Assembly (NCBI GenBank): GCA_015499995.1
Contig: JADNRV010000032.1
Coordinates: 310,001 to 374,000, forward strand
DNA: 64,000 bases
Origin: Flammula alnicola
Lineage: Eukaryota; Basidiomycota; Agaricomycetes; Agaricales; Strophariaceae
Direction of reading: 5' to 3'
A program made the position numbers and the translations under genes. The notes under the pieces were generated by a model. It was not told the DNA's origin. It searched no databases and was given only the letters and a program-made list of their open reading frames with translations. The first letter of the stretch is position 1. Every line of letters starts with the position of its first letter. Below are positions 10,551-21,590 of this stretch, piece by piece.

Positions 10551-11668
10551 ATGGCCAGCGCTCTGAAGGCTTTCTATGAGAAGGAAGGCTACGTCATAGT
10601 TCCCAATCTTATTCAACCAGGTGATTGGCCAGAACTGGAGCAAGCTTGCGAGCGGGTAATTGCACGTACTCGCGAAGGAGCCTGGCCCTATCGCCGCACT
10701 GTTGGAAAGCAGTTTCCACCGTACGGTGACGAAAATCCCGACTCTTGGGGAGTACAGCATGTTATGCACCCAGACCTAAAAGAGCGTGCTTTCGTCGTCT
10801 GGTACACCTCTTCAAGGCTTCTCAAAGTAGTCGCAGAGCTTTTGGGATGCCAGGATAACGATTTGCAGATGGGTAAGTCGACAGACGGCAAAAGATGCGG
10901 GATAGTATGTCTGAATGTCCATTACAGAGCTGTTCAACATCCTTATAAATCCGACTTCTCATGATTTCGCCTTGCGATGGCACCGTGATGATATACCGGA
11001 GAATGCCACTCGAGAGGAGGAACAAAAGGCGCTTGAGATTTGGCACTACGGCGTAAGAAACCCAGCTGCAGTCTCAAGTTTATCTGCCCTGACTCGTCAG
11101 CGTCAATTATTTAAATATTGTGCCAACAGGTACAATGGAATACGTACGTTGATCTCTATTCCAAATTGAAATTACTGCCGTCTTAAATTTTTATAGAGCT
11201 TTATACACTGACTCGTGCCTCTTCATCGTTCCTGGGTCTCATAAGATTCCTAGGACGGATGAACAACGTATTCTATCCTCAGGGCAAATTCCAGAAACCC
11301 CATTAGACATGCCTGGTTCTATTCGCGTCGCATTGCAAGGTTAGTATAAATTCTTATATCCGGTGCATTTTCAACTCACAATCGATGCAACAGCGGGAGA
11401 TACGGTGTTTTACAATTCCAACATTCTCCACTGTGCAGCGTACAGCTCAAAAGAACGGCGAGCTACTCTTCATGCCTGTATCGGTGATGCTAAGGGAGGA
11501 TCATCTCGCGCAAGAAATGTTCTTCAACATGGACTTGAGTGGATGAAAGGGACATCCTTTCGAGACAACCTTCCAAACGAGACTGCGAAAGCGATGTTGA
11601 ACAATCTGATTTCGATGTATGACAGGGCACCGCCAGCAATAGCAACGGGTTATTCTCTGAAGAACTGA
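10551..11668 (+). CDS. Phytanoyl-CoA dioxygenase (PhyH) family protein
   Basis: Model join(10551..10872,10928..11052,11130..11143,11197..11339,11394..11668), 292 aa, divisible by three. It belongs to the Fe(II)/2-oxoglutarate-dependent PhyH family of hydroxylases. The HxD metal motif is H126/D128 in RWHRDD, the distal histidine is H214 in ILHCAAY, and the 2-oxoglutarate-binding arginine is probably R224 in KERRATLH. Conserved strands HYGVQWNTAL and FIVPGSHK are also present; the first is only restored when a 14-nt exon (11130-11143) is included. There is no signal peptide. The substrate is unknown. The family in fungi includes both peroxisomal and secondary-metabolite hydroxylases. Confidence 0.9.
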
Positions 11669-11972
11669 TTTGTATATCCCGCAGATAGCATAGCGTCACA
11701 ATTTCTCGGTTTCCAAAGCAGAAAACCGGTTTCTTTGAGAAATGGTACTAAGAGCCTTGTGCAGAAAAGGTATAGTATTAGTAGTTAGTAGGCCATGCCG
11801 GATCGGCATAATTTTGCTTGTCACAACACGTGAGCACCGCGCCAATCCTGTCACCCTCCCCAATTTACTGCACCTCTTTTCACCCATCTGAGGTCTCATC
11901 GTACCCCAGATCCATCCCGTCCACACGTCTAAAGGTTGTTTTCTTATATCTACTCAGCTAAAAACTTGCATA
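11669..11972. other. Intergenic between dioxygenase and SUMO genes
   Basis: About 300 bp serving as terminator region of one gene and promoter of the next. No clear TATA box or other motif seen. Confidence 0.5.
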
Positions 11973-12592
11973 ATGTCCCAAGAACCCGAAGATGTCAAGC
12001 CTAAGCTTAATCTTAACATCTCATACGATGGCGCGCGTACGTTACCATGATCGACCTGCATTTCTTTTATAACGCGTCGCATTGAAGGCTGATGAGGCTT
12101 TGCGTTTTCTTTTGCAGAAATTACCGTTAAAGTGAAGACGAATATGAAGTTTGCGAAGATATTTGAGGCTGCCGAGGTCCGTGACTCGATTGTGCCCTAA
12201 TCTATCTTCTCAAAGACGCCTGTCTTCTGTAGAAACGGTTCGGAAAGGAATCCGGTATGCCAACGCGAGTTCCACGTGTTTTTAGAATGTAACCTCATGT
12301 GCATTCTATTGCACTTCTACAGGTACATTCAAATTCACATATGAAGGGGCGCGGGTTAGCAAGGAGGATACGCCAGCAGGAGTACGTCAGCTCTTTTTTT
12401 TTACTCCTCGGTTCTTCACTGAGAACTATGTGAAGCTCGGCATGGAGGACGGGGACCAAATCGACGCATTTTTGGAACAGGCAAGTGCTCCGTGTTGCTT
12501 GAGTTTTCTCTCCCGTTATGCTGAGCGTGTTCTCTTAGCTGGGTGGTGGATCTGTGCGATTATTCGAGTGCTTACCTATATGGTCATCATAA
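11973..12592 (+). CDS. SMT3: SUMO (Smt3-type ubiquitin-like modifier) precursor
   Basis: Model join(11973..12036,12118..12176,12233..12254,12323..12381,12436..12480,12539..12592), 100 aa, divisible by three. The beta-grasp sequence has the family's ITVKVKTNMKF, FEAAEKRFGKE, FKFTYEGARV and LGMEDGDQIDAFLEQ segments. The di-glycine needed for conjugation lies at residues 85-86 of a Gly-Gly-Gly run and is followed by a tail of about 13 residues that Ulp-type proteases would remove. The last intron has a GC donor; reading through it would delete the di-glycine, so the splice is well supported. Such modifiers are attached to lysines of nuclear proteins. One exon is only 22 nt. Confidence 0.92.
12481..12538 (+). 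other. GC-AG intron in the SUMO gene
   Basis: The donor is cag|gcaagt, the consensus of the rare GC-AG class, and the acceptor is ctcttag. Splicing here is required to join the EQ codons to LGGG. Confidence 0.8.
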
Positions 12593-13749
12593 TGTCACTT
12601 CAAGAACATCATCGTTACTTGATCCCTTCGATTCTCCTCTCTCCATTAATGGAATTGTTTTCCATAACTTTCTTTCTTCACACGCGATGCTCATTATCTA
12701 TCGATATATTGGCCGTGTGGCCTTCGCTGAGGTTTGAATGTATCACCTCTGTTCTCTGCAACCATTCTCTGACGAACCGAATCCCAACATCAAATTTGCA
12801 ATAACATTCGAGAAGCATGTGAGTTTTTTCCCGCTCGTCTTCCGCGCTTTGTCTCACTGATTTTTCTTGCTGTCACTTTCGAGACCAAGTACGAAAAACC
12901 CCTGGTCGAGATGTTTGTCCACTTCGTTTCACGTCTTTATCTCGCCCCGACATCACAGACGTTATTGACTTGTCGTAAGAGTCGCTCAACAATGACCGCA
13001 GTGGGTACTAGAGCGCTCTTTTACACACCCTCAACCCCACCTAACCAAATCCAAATCTTCTACATAGATATATTGATATTCTCCTGAGCGGTTCATGAAT
13101 GCGTCTAATTCTCGAGCTTAGTAGCGAATGAGTTGGAAATTGACGTAGGTCAGACTTCATGTCTCCTGAAAATCAGCTTAGCTGAACCAAGCTCTAGCAA
13201 GGCGGATCTCGTTCCAGTCTCGTCCGTTCCACTGGCTGGTAAATGTTCATCGATCTGTTCTGCTCTTTCACGCCAGGGTTTAAACGTCGTGTCTTGCTGA
13301 CAGGTTTCTAACTCCAAAGCGACGCACTTCACGGGTATGGAAAAGGTTCGAACGCAAAGGAGTCGTTGCTTATTATCAAGAGAGATTGCTGGTTAAACTT
13401 CGAGTGTTTCCTTCCATCTGAACGTTATTCATCTTCTAGGCTGCCCGATCAGCTGGCCACGGTAAGTGCCCAATAAATTTGTCGCTGCTAATTTGTCTAT
13501 AGCTCCCCGACCGCTGCAGTAATGGCAGCACCATCACCCACAGTCAACTCGTTTCCAAGCTCCAGCGGCGCCTACATACGAATGACCCACGAGGCCTGGG
13601 GCACAGAAGGCGGTGCACCCTAGCGAACGCCCGCCTCGGCATATTACTCATGATATCAAGTCACAACTTCGATCCATCTAGACTTCTGACTGAGTTCACA
13701 CGTATTAAGGCGCTATCCGGGAACGACAAAAAAAGGGAGAACGAAGGTG
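12593..13749. other. Intergenic, no supported gene
   Basis: Short open pieces (for example 13522-13623, 33 codons) lack family motifs and I could not join them into a model. Convergent 3' flanks of the SUMO and kinase genes. Confidence 0.55.
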
Positions 13750-14706
13750 TTAGGCAATCCAATGCTTCCAAACTGCTGATTCCACCATAAGCTCTGATTC
13801 ATATTCAGGAAATATTCGCTTGAAAGCCTCCCGCCACCCGACATATCCCTCACGCAGGTGCAATGCCCGGGTGTACTCCCAGTATTCCAGCATCCAACTA
13901 GCTGTTTGCCAATCGATGAGGAATACAGGACGAGCATTTTCGTCAACAAGGATATTCTGAGGTGTCAGGTCGCTATGGGTGAGGCAGATTTTAGAATTGG
14001 TTTTTGACCGACGCTCCAAAGCCCTGTTGAGTTCATCATCATCTGACGCCCACGGGGTGCAAAAGTCTTCGGCGTGGAAGTCATGCCGAGAGGGGTATGG
14101 TCCTAAAGGTCCTTCAAGAACGTCGCGGATCCTGAAGCTGAAGAAACCACCTCCCGAAATGACTTGTTCGTCCGGGGGAGCCAAAGACCGTAATTGTTCA
14201 AACCATCCTTGTAGCGTTTGAACAAAGATATCCTGCTGTCGTTCTGAGAGCTGGTGTAAGACTTCGCCCATCTCCCCAAGATGTTGTCCTGGAACTGCCT
14301 GCATGACGACGAGATCCATCCTCGGATATTCGGGATGGCCAACGGAAACGTAATCGAGGATATGAGGAACGGGGATTGATGTGTTCTCCTCAACATATCG
14401 GGTAGCGGCAACTTCCTCCACTGCGTTGAAACCTTTTTTGATGTAAACACCGAATGGTAGCCGGGTGACATATAAAGTGGTGGCACCATTCCAGTGCTTT
14501 CTTGCAAGCATGGTGACAATATCGTATACTCTTAGTCGCATAGAATTAGGAATCGGAACCAGACCTTCCACATCCAGCCATGGATTTTCCTAGCTATATG
14601 TGACAACGTGTATAACTTCGTCCGTGAGTTGACCTACTGAGTTCCGTTTATCATGTATAGGATTGAGTCGGGCGTCTTTGAGGGCAACGTGGCTGAAGGG
14701 AGTCAT
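13750..14706 (-). CDS. Aminoglycoside phosphotransferase-like kinase (APH family)
   Basis: Model complement(join(13750..14589,14638..14706)), 302 aa. The kinase-like core shows an RLPFGVYIKKG strand with the presumed ATP-binding lysine, the Brenner motif HSDLTPQNILVD with catalytic Asp and Asn, and IDWQTA as the metal-binding DFG equivalent. A 48-nt intron (gtaggt...gctag) removes an in-frame TAG and joins a 23-codon first exon ending RNS to ENPWLDV; without it the frame would have to start at a GTG or at an internal ATG. The family has expanded in agaricomycetes as cytosolic small-molecule kinases of unknown substrate; it does not imply antibiotic resistance. Transcribed convergently with SUMO and divergently from Atg22. 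Confidence 0.85.
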
Positions 14707-14936
14707 GGCACTGAAAGTTGAACGTTGCGCTTTGAATTTGAAGCTTGAAGTCTGAACGATGTAAGTAAATGCTCAGCTGATGCGACGTCTTCAACTTCAC
14801 ACGACCAAACCCTGCTTTGAACTCTTCGAACGCCAGATCGCAACAGCTGTCAAACGTTCGTCGTCCACCTCGTGTATCTCTCTGCGCAGCTTTCATGGTT
14901 TGACATTGAACAACTCTGTTATCTTCTATATCTCCT

Positions 14937-16955
14937 ATGCTTTCAAGCACTACGCAATACAAAAGGAAGCTTCATGGATGGTTAAGCTACGCATTTGCGA
15001 GGTATTCTTTCTTGTTTCAGTTAAAGTGCTTGAAAGACTGCTAAAGACTCTGAAGTGAAGTTTTCGTTATAGTGTCATTGACTCTTTTCTTGCCCATATG
15101 CTTGGAGCAATTCGCGAGGGACAATGGCTACCTACTCCCTGACAAAACGGAGCCTTGCTCTGCATTGCAAAGATCTCCAACAAATGGCACAGCGTCGGCA
15201 GTTGACAACTTCGAAGCATCGAGATGCGTAGTGAAGATTGGTTGGGTCTGGATAGATAGTGCAAGCTTTAGGTGCGTAATGCCTTGTCTTAGTCGGGCCA
15301 AGCTCTGAGGGATACCCAGTCTCTATATATATTCGATATCCGTTGCACTTCAAGCTATCACAGTCATTTCTATGGGTGGCATTGCTGATCACCGTGAGTC
15401 CATCCTTTGCATATTTCCCATTCTCATCCGACCGACCGTTTAAACAGCTCCCCATCGGAAAATTTTGCTTCTGGGCTTTGCATGCTTGGGTTCGGTGGCA
15501 GCGACTCTCTTCCTGTTGCTCCCATCTACTTCTCCAATATGGTACCTTTCTGCCCTTCTTGCAGTATTTTCGAATGTTGGGTTCGGAGCTTCCATCGTGG
15601 CTATGAACTCGTATATCCCTTCACTCGCGAAAGAGGCACCCGAAGTTGTTAAAGTTTTGACCGAATTGCAAAGCGTCGGCGACAATTCGGCGACAGATAT
15701 TGACAGCGACCCGGATTCCAGCACAGAAAATCCTGCTGCACCGTTACTTGCTAGCTCAGCACCTGTCGACATCGACAAGAGACGCCAATTAGAGGCAGAC
15801 TATCAGGCAGAGCTCTCACGTGCAACTTCGCGGATCTCTTCACTTGGAATTGCCCTTGGCTATGGAGCGGGATATGCCTTCTCATAGTCGCTTTGGTTCC
15901 CGTGACCAAGCTTCATGGGTCGACATTTGCGCTTCGACTAGCCATTGGCTTGAGCGGAACTGGTGGGCAGTGTTTACGATCCCTGCTGCCCTGTGGCTGC
16001 CTACTTCCTATGCCCCTTCTCACCCCTCGCACCGTCGGAATGAACCATTAGACGCAGATGACAAAGACTGGAATTCTCGCCGCGAGATCATCGCAGCTTG
16101 GGTTCGACTGGGGAATATGCTCCGTTGGAGCGAGATCAAGAAATTGAGGAACACATTTAAGTATCTTGCTGCATGGTTCCTCCTCTCGGATGGTGCGTTT
16201 AATTTAACCTTGCAATCCTCGCGTACTAACATTCCTAGGGTTTACTACTATCACTTCTACTGCAATACTTTTCGGTAAAACCACGTTGCACATGTCGCCC
16301 TCGGCGCTCATACTCATCGGTGTTCTCACTCCTACATCGGGAATCCTTGGTTCTCTCGTTTGGCCTATTCTCCAGCGTAGGTTTAGATGGTCCAACCTCA
16401 AGGTCCTTGTGGTGTTGGTGATCATGGCATCTATGATTCCAGCCTACGGATGCTTAGGTTTTGTCATTCAAGGACGAGCTAGATTTGGCGGCCTCACAAC
16501 TCAAGGAGAGATGTTTGCTTTGGCGGTGTATTTTGGTGCGTGCACTAGCTTTGGTCAGCCGGCATACAAAGAAAGAGGCTTATTGAACTACATCGTATCT
16601 CAGGTTCTGTCTACGGAGCATTCCAAGGATACGCAAGGGCTTTCTACGCCGAATTACTACCCCCGGGAGAAGAAGCGAGGTGGTACGGTTTGTTCTCTAT
16701 CACAGATAAGGTGCATCATTTCAATATTCTTTCTCCTTTGCCACCTAACATTGCCGAATTCGTTAGTCCAGTTCCTTCATCGGTCCTCTGGTCGTTGGAA
16801 TCATTTCGGACGTCACTGGAAACATTCGTTATGCTTTCTTTTTCCTCGTTTTCATGGTTTGGATGGCTGTTCCCATTCTGATGAGTGTCGATGTGGACAG
16901 AGGTAGGAGAGATGCGCAGGAATATGAGTACAACGCTTCCTCTTCGCGAGCCTAA
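14937..16955 (+). CDS. ATG22: Atg22-like vacuolar amino-acid effluxer, with two apparent 1-nt deletions
   Basis: Exons 14937..15001, 15056..15271, 15320..15393, 15448..16192, 16239..16535, 16604..16710 and 16767..16955. Protein segments match the Atg22 family: WLSYAFASEVF, VSLTLFLPICLEQFA, WIDSASFSLYIYSISV, ISMGGIADH, GYGAGI, FRWSNLKVLVV, GYARAFYAELLPPGEEA and FSITDKSSSFIGPL. About 12 membrane segments, an MFS fold. Atg22 releases amino acids from the vacuole after autophagic breakdown. The large fourth exon changes frame near 15869-15872 (GYGAG|ICLL) and near 15958-15962 (GLSG|WWAVF); both need one extra base, the first in a G run. With both restored the exons total 1695 nt, 564 aa. Either recent inactivation or consensus error. 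Confidence 0.85.
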
Positions 16956-17260
16956 GCATGTAATATTGTTACATATTGATGTACATAGAATATTTATCGG
17001 CAGATGATCCATTCCGAGTCATCCCATAAGTCGATGCATATCAGGTTTGTTTCCTTCGTTCGAGAGACCAGGGTCCAACCGGGGAAGAGAAGGAAAAAGA
17101 ATGGCCTCAATAGAGGCTTAAGAACCGTATGTCATCGGACGTGGACCCAAGAGGGATGTCCACATCGATGATAGATTCGTGGTATACTCGTATATGTTCC
17201 GTCTTTCGAATTACATTAAATAAATTTACATATTGGATGCATGTCTGTAAATCTCAACAC

Positions 17261-18299
17261 TCAAATCGCATATCGCGGGGGAGGCTCAGTGTTGCGATTA
17301 TTCGGATGAACATCGCTGCTTTCAACACGAGGGGGAACAAAGGGACTGTCCGGGGAGAGTGGGACTGCCTGGACAACTACGGGTTTAGATGAGGATAGTC
17401 GACTGGCCATCAGTAATTCCAAGGACGTCCCAACAGGGCCTCCTTGATTGTTTCCAGAATGAGTTGGCTGCGTCCTGATGTCGAACGGCGGAACCTGGGA
17501 CGTGGAGACGCGGAAATATCTCGTCAGCAAACCTGTCCAGAAAACAAGACAATCATCGTGGATCAAGCAAATTAGTTAGCGGAATAAATTAAACATAGAG
17601 GAGAAATGGACGACTACCTTTCCAACCTCGCAAAATAGGAGGGAAAAAAAGCCTTCTGCGATTCAATAGGCAGAAGACAACAAGGAGGATTAAAACGACA
17701 CCAGCAACGGCACCTCCTTCAATAGCACCCAAGCAGATAGAAGATTTAGAGTCGAGAGAAGATGACAGAGAAGGACTAGGCAGAGAAGAAGTCGAAGTGA
17801 GGCTGGAGATGACGCCGAGGGTCCAAATGTACCGACATTTCCCGTTGTGGAAGAGTCTGCTGCGATGATCTCAATAAAGTCTAAAGAGTAGGTAGCATTA
17901 TTGACTAGAGTCGTGATAATGAGTGTGTGGGAGTCATTATTCGGTAGTGATGGCGACTGGAAATATCGTTGTCCAAATCGAAGGCCCGTGGAAGGCGGAT
18001 TGCCGATATATGTTACCGCAGGACCGCCATCGATACTGTACGCCGACTGTGGAGGCGGACCAGGGATGATTGTACCAAAAACACCAATGCTGGAACCTGT
18101 GAATTCGAGGTAAACGAATAAATTGCTCTGGCAGAAATGCACACTTACCACCGCTGAATGTTATTTTCGCTGTAGCTCCCGCGTCACCCGTAAACGTTGA
18201 GGTTTCGTCATGCTCTCCAGTGGTCCCGCTTTGCCGCCACCCGGTGTCAGAAGAATAGATAATAATGGGGTCACGGTCGTCGAGTGTTGAGACACTCAT
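17261..18299 (-). pseudogene. Jelly-roll/single-TM protein, copy A, frameshifted
   Basis: Exons complement(17261..17532, 17618..18096, 18149..18299). The extracellular-type beta domain (DRDPIIIYSS, GSSIGVFGTI, QSAYSIDGG, SHTLIITT, DFIEIIAADS), one transmembrane helix and a cytoplasmic tail rich in Pro and Ser align with the intact copy at 41871-43072. Relative to that copy it lacks about 138 nt of the Ser/Thr-rich stalk and one base near 17807 (gaggctgg versus gagggctgg). The missing base shifts the frame before the membrane helix. Exon total is 902 nt, one short of a multiple of three, in agreement. If the base loss is a consensus error, the gene would encode a 300-aa short-stalk version. 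Confidence 0.75.
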
Positions 18300-19432
18300 T
18301 CGAAGTTTAGATTCTAGAGAGGAAAGAGAGATGAAAGATGAAAGATGAGCAATCGTACCGTGCCGCTTTGCTAAATTCTTCCTGTCCCAGAAGCGTTAAG
18401 AAAATTTTGGGCCTTGGATATTTATTATGGCAGACTCGAACGGTGGGAGCTCGAGCGCTCGAGTCCAACGATTGGTATGATCAAAAGCCGACGCAATGGA
18501 TCAGTTAGGTTGCCATTCAAAGGCGCCGCTGGCTTTGATCCCTTGATACCTTTCCGCGCCACGCCATGCTTCACTGGATCTTATGTCGAAGCCGTCGTTT
18601 GTTCTTTTTCAAGTAAGTCGGTTGGTCTCAACTGCCTTCTAGCCTTCTAACCGCGCCGTCCGGCTCATGCTCTCATAGCTGCTACCAACGGGGGGTTGCT
18701 TTACAACTTAGCTATTCTGGAACTTGCCATTGTCGACGATTTGGCACCGGTTGCATTGCTGGAGGAAAGAATGGAAATGTGTCAAAAGCCCCAAATGTAA
18801 TACAAGCGTTCGAAATGTCGGGTGTCGGCTTATTGATGGCAGAAAACTCTCCCGTGAGCAATGTTGAATGATCCACCGAACCGCCGGAAGAACTTGAAAT
18901 TCAAATAACTCTTGATTCTTCTGTAACACATCTGAGGCGTCGATGTTCAAGAAAAAGGGCAGATATAACTTGGCATGCTGAAGATGGAGTTTAGCGCCCA
19001 GGGAATGCCGACATATCTTGAGTTTAAGGATGTGCGATGCCAGTCCTTCCGAAATTTCAATGAGTTTACATTCTGCTCGCTGTATCTGGCCGAGACGGAT
19101 ATACAACTAATTTGGAAGAGCAGAATCTGGATTCCAGAGGTAGAACAGTCCATGGCAACGTTGCCTGTAGTCATCTGCAAGTTCAGAGAACATGGTAGAG
19201 GTGAGGTGAGAGTGATCAATCGCCAGGTCGTTCCTACGATATTTGCTTGAAGGAAAGGGAATTGCTAATGTCCAATAACGTTCGCAGTCGGTCGATTAAT
19301 CGTAGGAGTTTTGAGGCCACCGGAATCAACATATCCCTTCACTCCTGTTTGGATTGGCGAATCATAACAGTCGTGAGGAGCGACGCGCAGGGAATGTGAG
19401 ATGGAAGCTGATGGAAGGGACTGGGTCGTGAA
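18300..19432. other. Intergenic part of duplicated segment A
   Basis: Holds the presumed promoter of the jelly-roll gene. A minus-strand open stretch around 18947-19219 is partly conserved in copy B (43676-43900), but frames differ further along and I recognise no family. It may be non-coding or an exon remnant. Confidence 0.5.
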
Positions 19433-19899
19433 TCATCGGACAAACAGCTTCTTAGCCCGCAAAGGCCTCGCGGCACCGACATGCCCCGTTTCTTCCTGGT
19501 GGGCCCTATAAGCTTCGCGCAGGTGATCAGGAGATAAAGGCCCGCTCTCGCCTCGCCTCGCCTGCACAGCGCGAGCTAGAACGAAAATAACTTTAAGTCA
19601 GCAACATGGATGCAACATTGAACCCGGAGCAGAGATGAAAGGAGGGAATCTCCTGGGGCTTCCATGCATGTGCATGCGTGACAACGATCTCAAACACCAG
19701 CTGGTTCGAAAGTGGCTCACCTTTCTCGACGATCTCTCCAACAAAGACTTTAGAAAATCCGGCGATTATTTGTGCCACGGGCTGTGATTGAACTTGTCGA
19801 CCAAGGGTTTGTTGGATGACCTGTACCACAAATGGGATTGAAATCTAAGAATACTGTGCTAAATTGGCTAAAACAAACCTGACCTTTCTCACTGCTTGC
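19433..19899 (-). pseudogene. TAF11 3' fragment
   Basis: Duplicated last exons of TAF11 only: 19433-19575 (GPLSPDHLREAYRAHQEETG to the stop), 19721-19820 (VIQQTLG...GFSKVFVGEIVEK) and the last 16 nt of the preceding exon, 19884-19899. The upstream gene is absent; the sequence switches at 19900 to the tail of an MpaB-like pseudogene. The middle exon is 3 nt longer than in the full copy. No promoter or start, so not expected to make TAF11. Confidence 0.88.
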
Positions 19900-21162
19900 G
19901 ATCCACTGGGCAACCTAGAAGTTCCGCAGCATGCTGCATGATTTCTTCGTGTCCGGCTGAGGAGCATCGATGCCTCCTTCAGCTAGAAATGGAATGACGG
20001 CAATATTACTTACCACTTACCGTTTTCGAATTTGATAGGGCCCTAATAGTTCTCTGTATAAGCGCTCAGTAAGGTATAAGAAGATCTTACCATTTCTTCC
20101 AGACGGTATCCTTGGCTCTTTAGACTGTGCAATATTGAAATGCACGATAAGGGAAATTTCGAGAAAGATACGCACTGCGGTCCAGGCATTTTCAAATACC
20201 ATCCGAGTAAAACCAGCAACCTTTCTTGGCAATAGGAAATCATTCCCGTAGGTTCAGGTCTATACCACGGACGCACAGACGTTCTACACAATCAGAGAAG
20301 TTCGTGAGTCTAGATTGCATGATCCATGCTCCATGCTCCACGGTGAATTTATAGGTGATGGACTCACATTACTGGATGCAGTCGAGGACAACCAGTTTGT
20401 ACCTGGACGTTGGGAAGGAGATCGATGGGATATCTCGGTGAAATTCGAGGAAGGAGGAAATAGCGTTGAGTGAATGCGGCAATGGACATGACAACGCGTA
20501 GGGCGGCATGGAGAAACCAAGGCTGCTTCGGATACCTATTATATGCATATGGAGCCGATGGGTTAACGAAACAGCCAGCAAACATTTGACTTGTGGGACA
20601 ATATTTGAGAAACCCACATCATGGCTTCCCTGAGGCCCTCAACGTCAGCAAGAAATTCATATGCATTCGGCGTATCTGCCTCAGAAGACATACATCAACA
20701 TATCTTCTTGAAATGTTTTCCTTCGAATTCAGTTCTTTAGTTGCAACCAGCAGTTTGGAGATGGACGGCTGTTAGAAAGATATGTAGCGTTTAGCGCTCG
20801 CTGATGGCCATTCGGGAATTTCCGACTCACGATGCCATACGTCTTGAAAAGCGCAAATGCAACTGCATAGTTTAACAGGAAAGGCATGTCGTACATTGAC
20901 GACACGTGGGCAATAATTTGTGCCTCCTCTGGAGTTATCATTCCTTTCCCGTCGTTCCATTTCGGCCCATACTTGCGATGGATAGCGTTGTAGCGTCTCC
21001 AGCGAAGCGCCGAACAACGACAAGCCAGACGAGAAGCCCAGCGGAGATGGCCACAAGGGGCGTAGCTGGCATATGTCGTGATCGTTCGAGTATCTTGTGT
21101 GCAACGTAGAGTGCATTTCGGGGTAATATGGCGAGAGTGTTCATTGACGAGATGTAGACCAT
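19900..21162 (-). pseudogene. MpaB-like oxygenase pseudogene
   Basis: Minus-strand remnants collinear with the intact gene at 51501-53559: the membrane segment VAISAGLLVWLVVV, NAIHRKYGPKWNDGKG, ITPEEAQIIAHVSSMYDMP, PSISKLLVATKEL, AMM, KQPWFLHAALRVVMS, WYRPEPTG, GYRLEEM and GHEEIMQHAAELLGCPV. Three kinds of damage are visible: a one-base loss near 21008, loss of the middle coding part (the segment carrying the RVNWLHSKY and FYVFWVEIGKRM regions in the intact copy), and truncation of the last dozen codons at 19900 where the TAF11 fragment begins. Confidence 0.85.
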
Positions 21163-21225
21163 CTTAGCTGCTCTAGAAATTCCTTGAATGCCCTCGTTCT
21201 TAACAGTCGAGTCGTTAGTAGTGCG

Positions 21226-21590
21226 CATGTGATAAACATACGAGTACTATGGCTTTCCTTAGTCTCAGGAAACGATGGCAGTGGTATCGGTGTCGAAGTC
21301 CTCGCTCCATCATCACGGCCGCCGTTCGAATATCATCGTGACTAAACATATCCTTCAGAGGCCGAGTCACGTCAAGTGAAACAATCCGTGTGAGAGGCCG
21401 CAGCATTCTGTTGCGCATGTGATTTTATCAAAGATTGTCAGGAAAAGATGGCCTCGAGTTTGCGTCGAAGGTCTGATTCGATCATGGTGGCCGCCGTTCG
21501 AACTCAACTAGTATGAGCGAGCACTCGTGACGATTCCCTTTCAAAGGATTAATAGGTCATATGGTCAAGTGAAATACTCCGTGAAATCCA
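21226..21590. repeat. Degenerate direct repeat, about 190-bp period
   Basis: Segments from about 21226 and 21415 share catgtgat, aggaaa.gatgg, gtgtcgaag/gcgtcgaag, ggccgccgttcgaa, tcaagtgaaa and tccgtg in the same order. No coding potential. Confidence 0.55.

Larger units (their letters stand above)
17087..19899. repeat. Segmental duplication, copy A
   Basis: Collinear with 41732-44605 in the same orientation, 24.7 kb apart. It covers a jelly-roll gene, about 1.1 kb of intergenic DNA and the 3' part of TAF11. The right edge is sharp: both copies read ...ctcactgcttgc and then diverge at once (19900 versus 44606). The left edge is near gagaaggaaaaagaatggcc. Copies differ by scattered substitutions and small indels, so the duplication is not recent. 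Confidence 0.9.
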
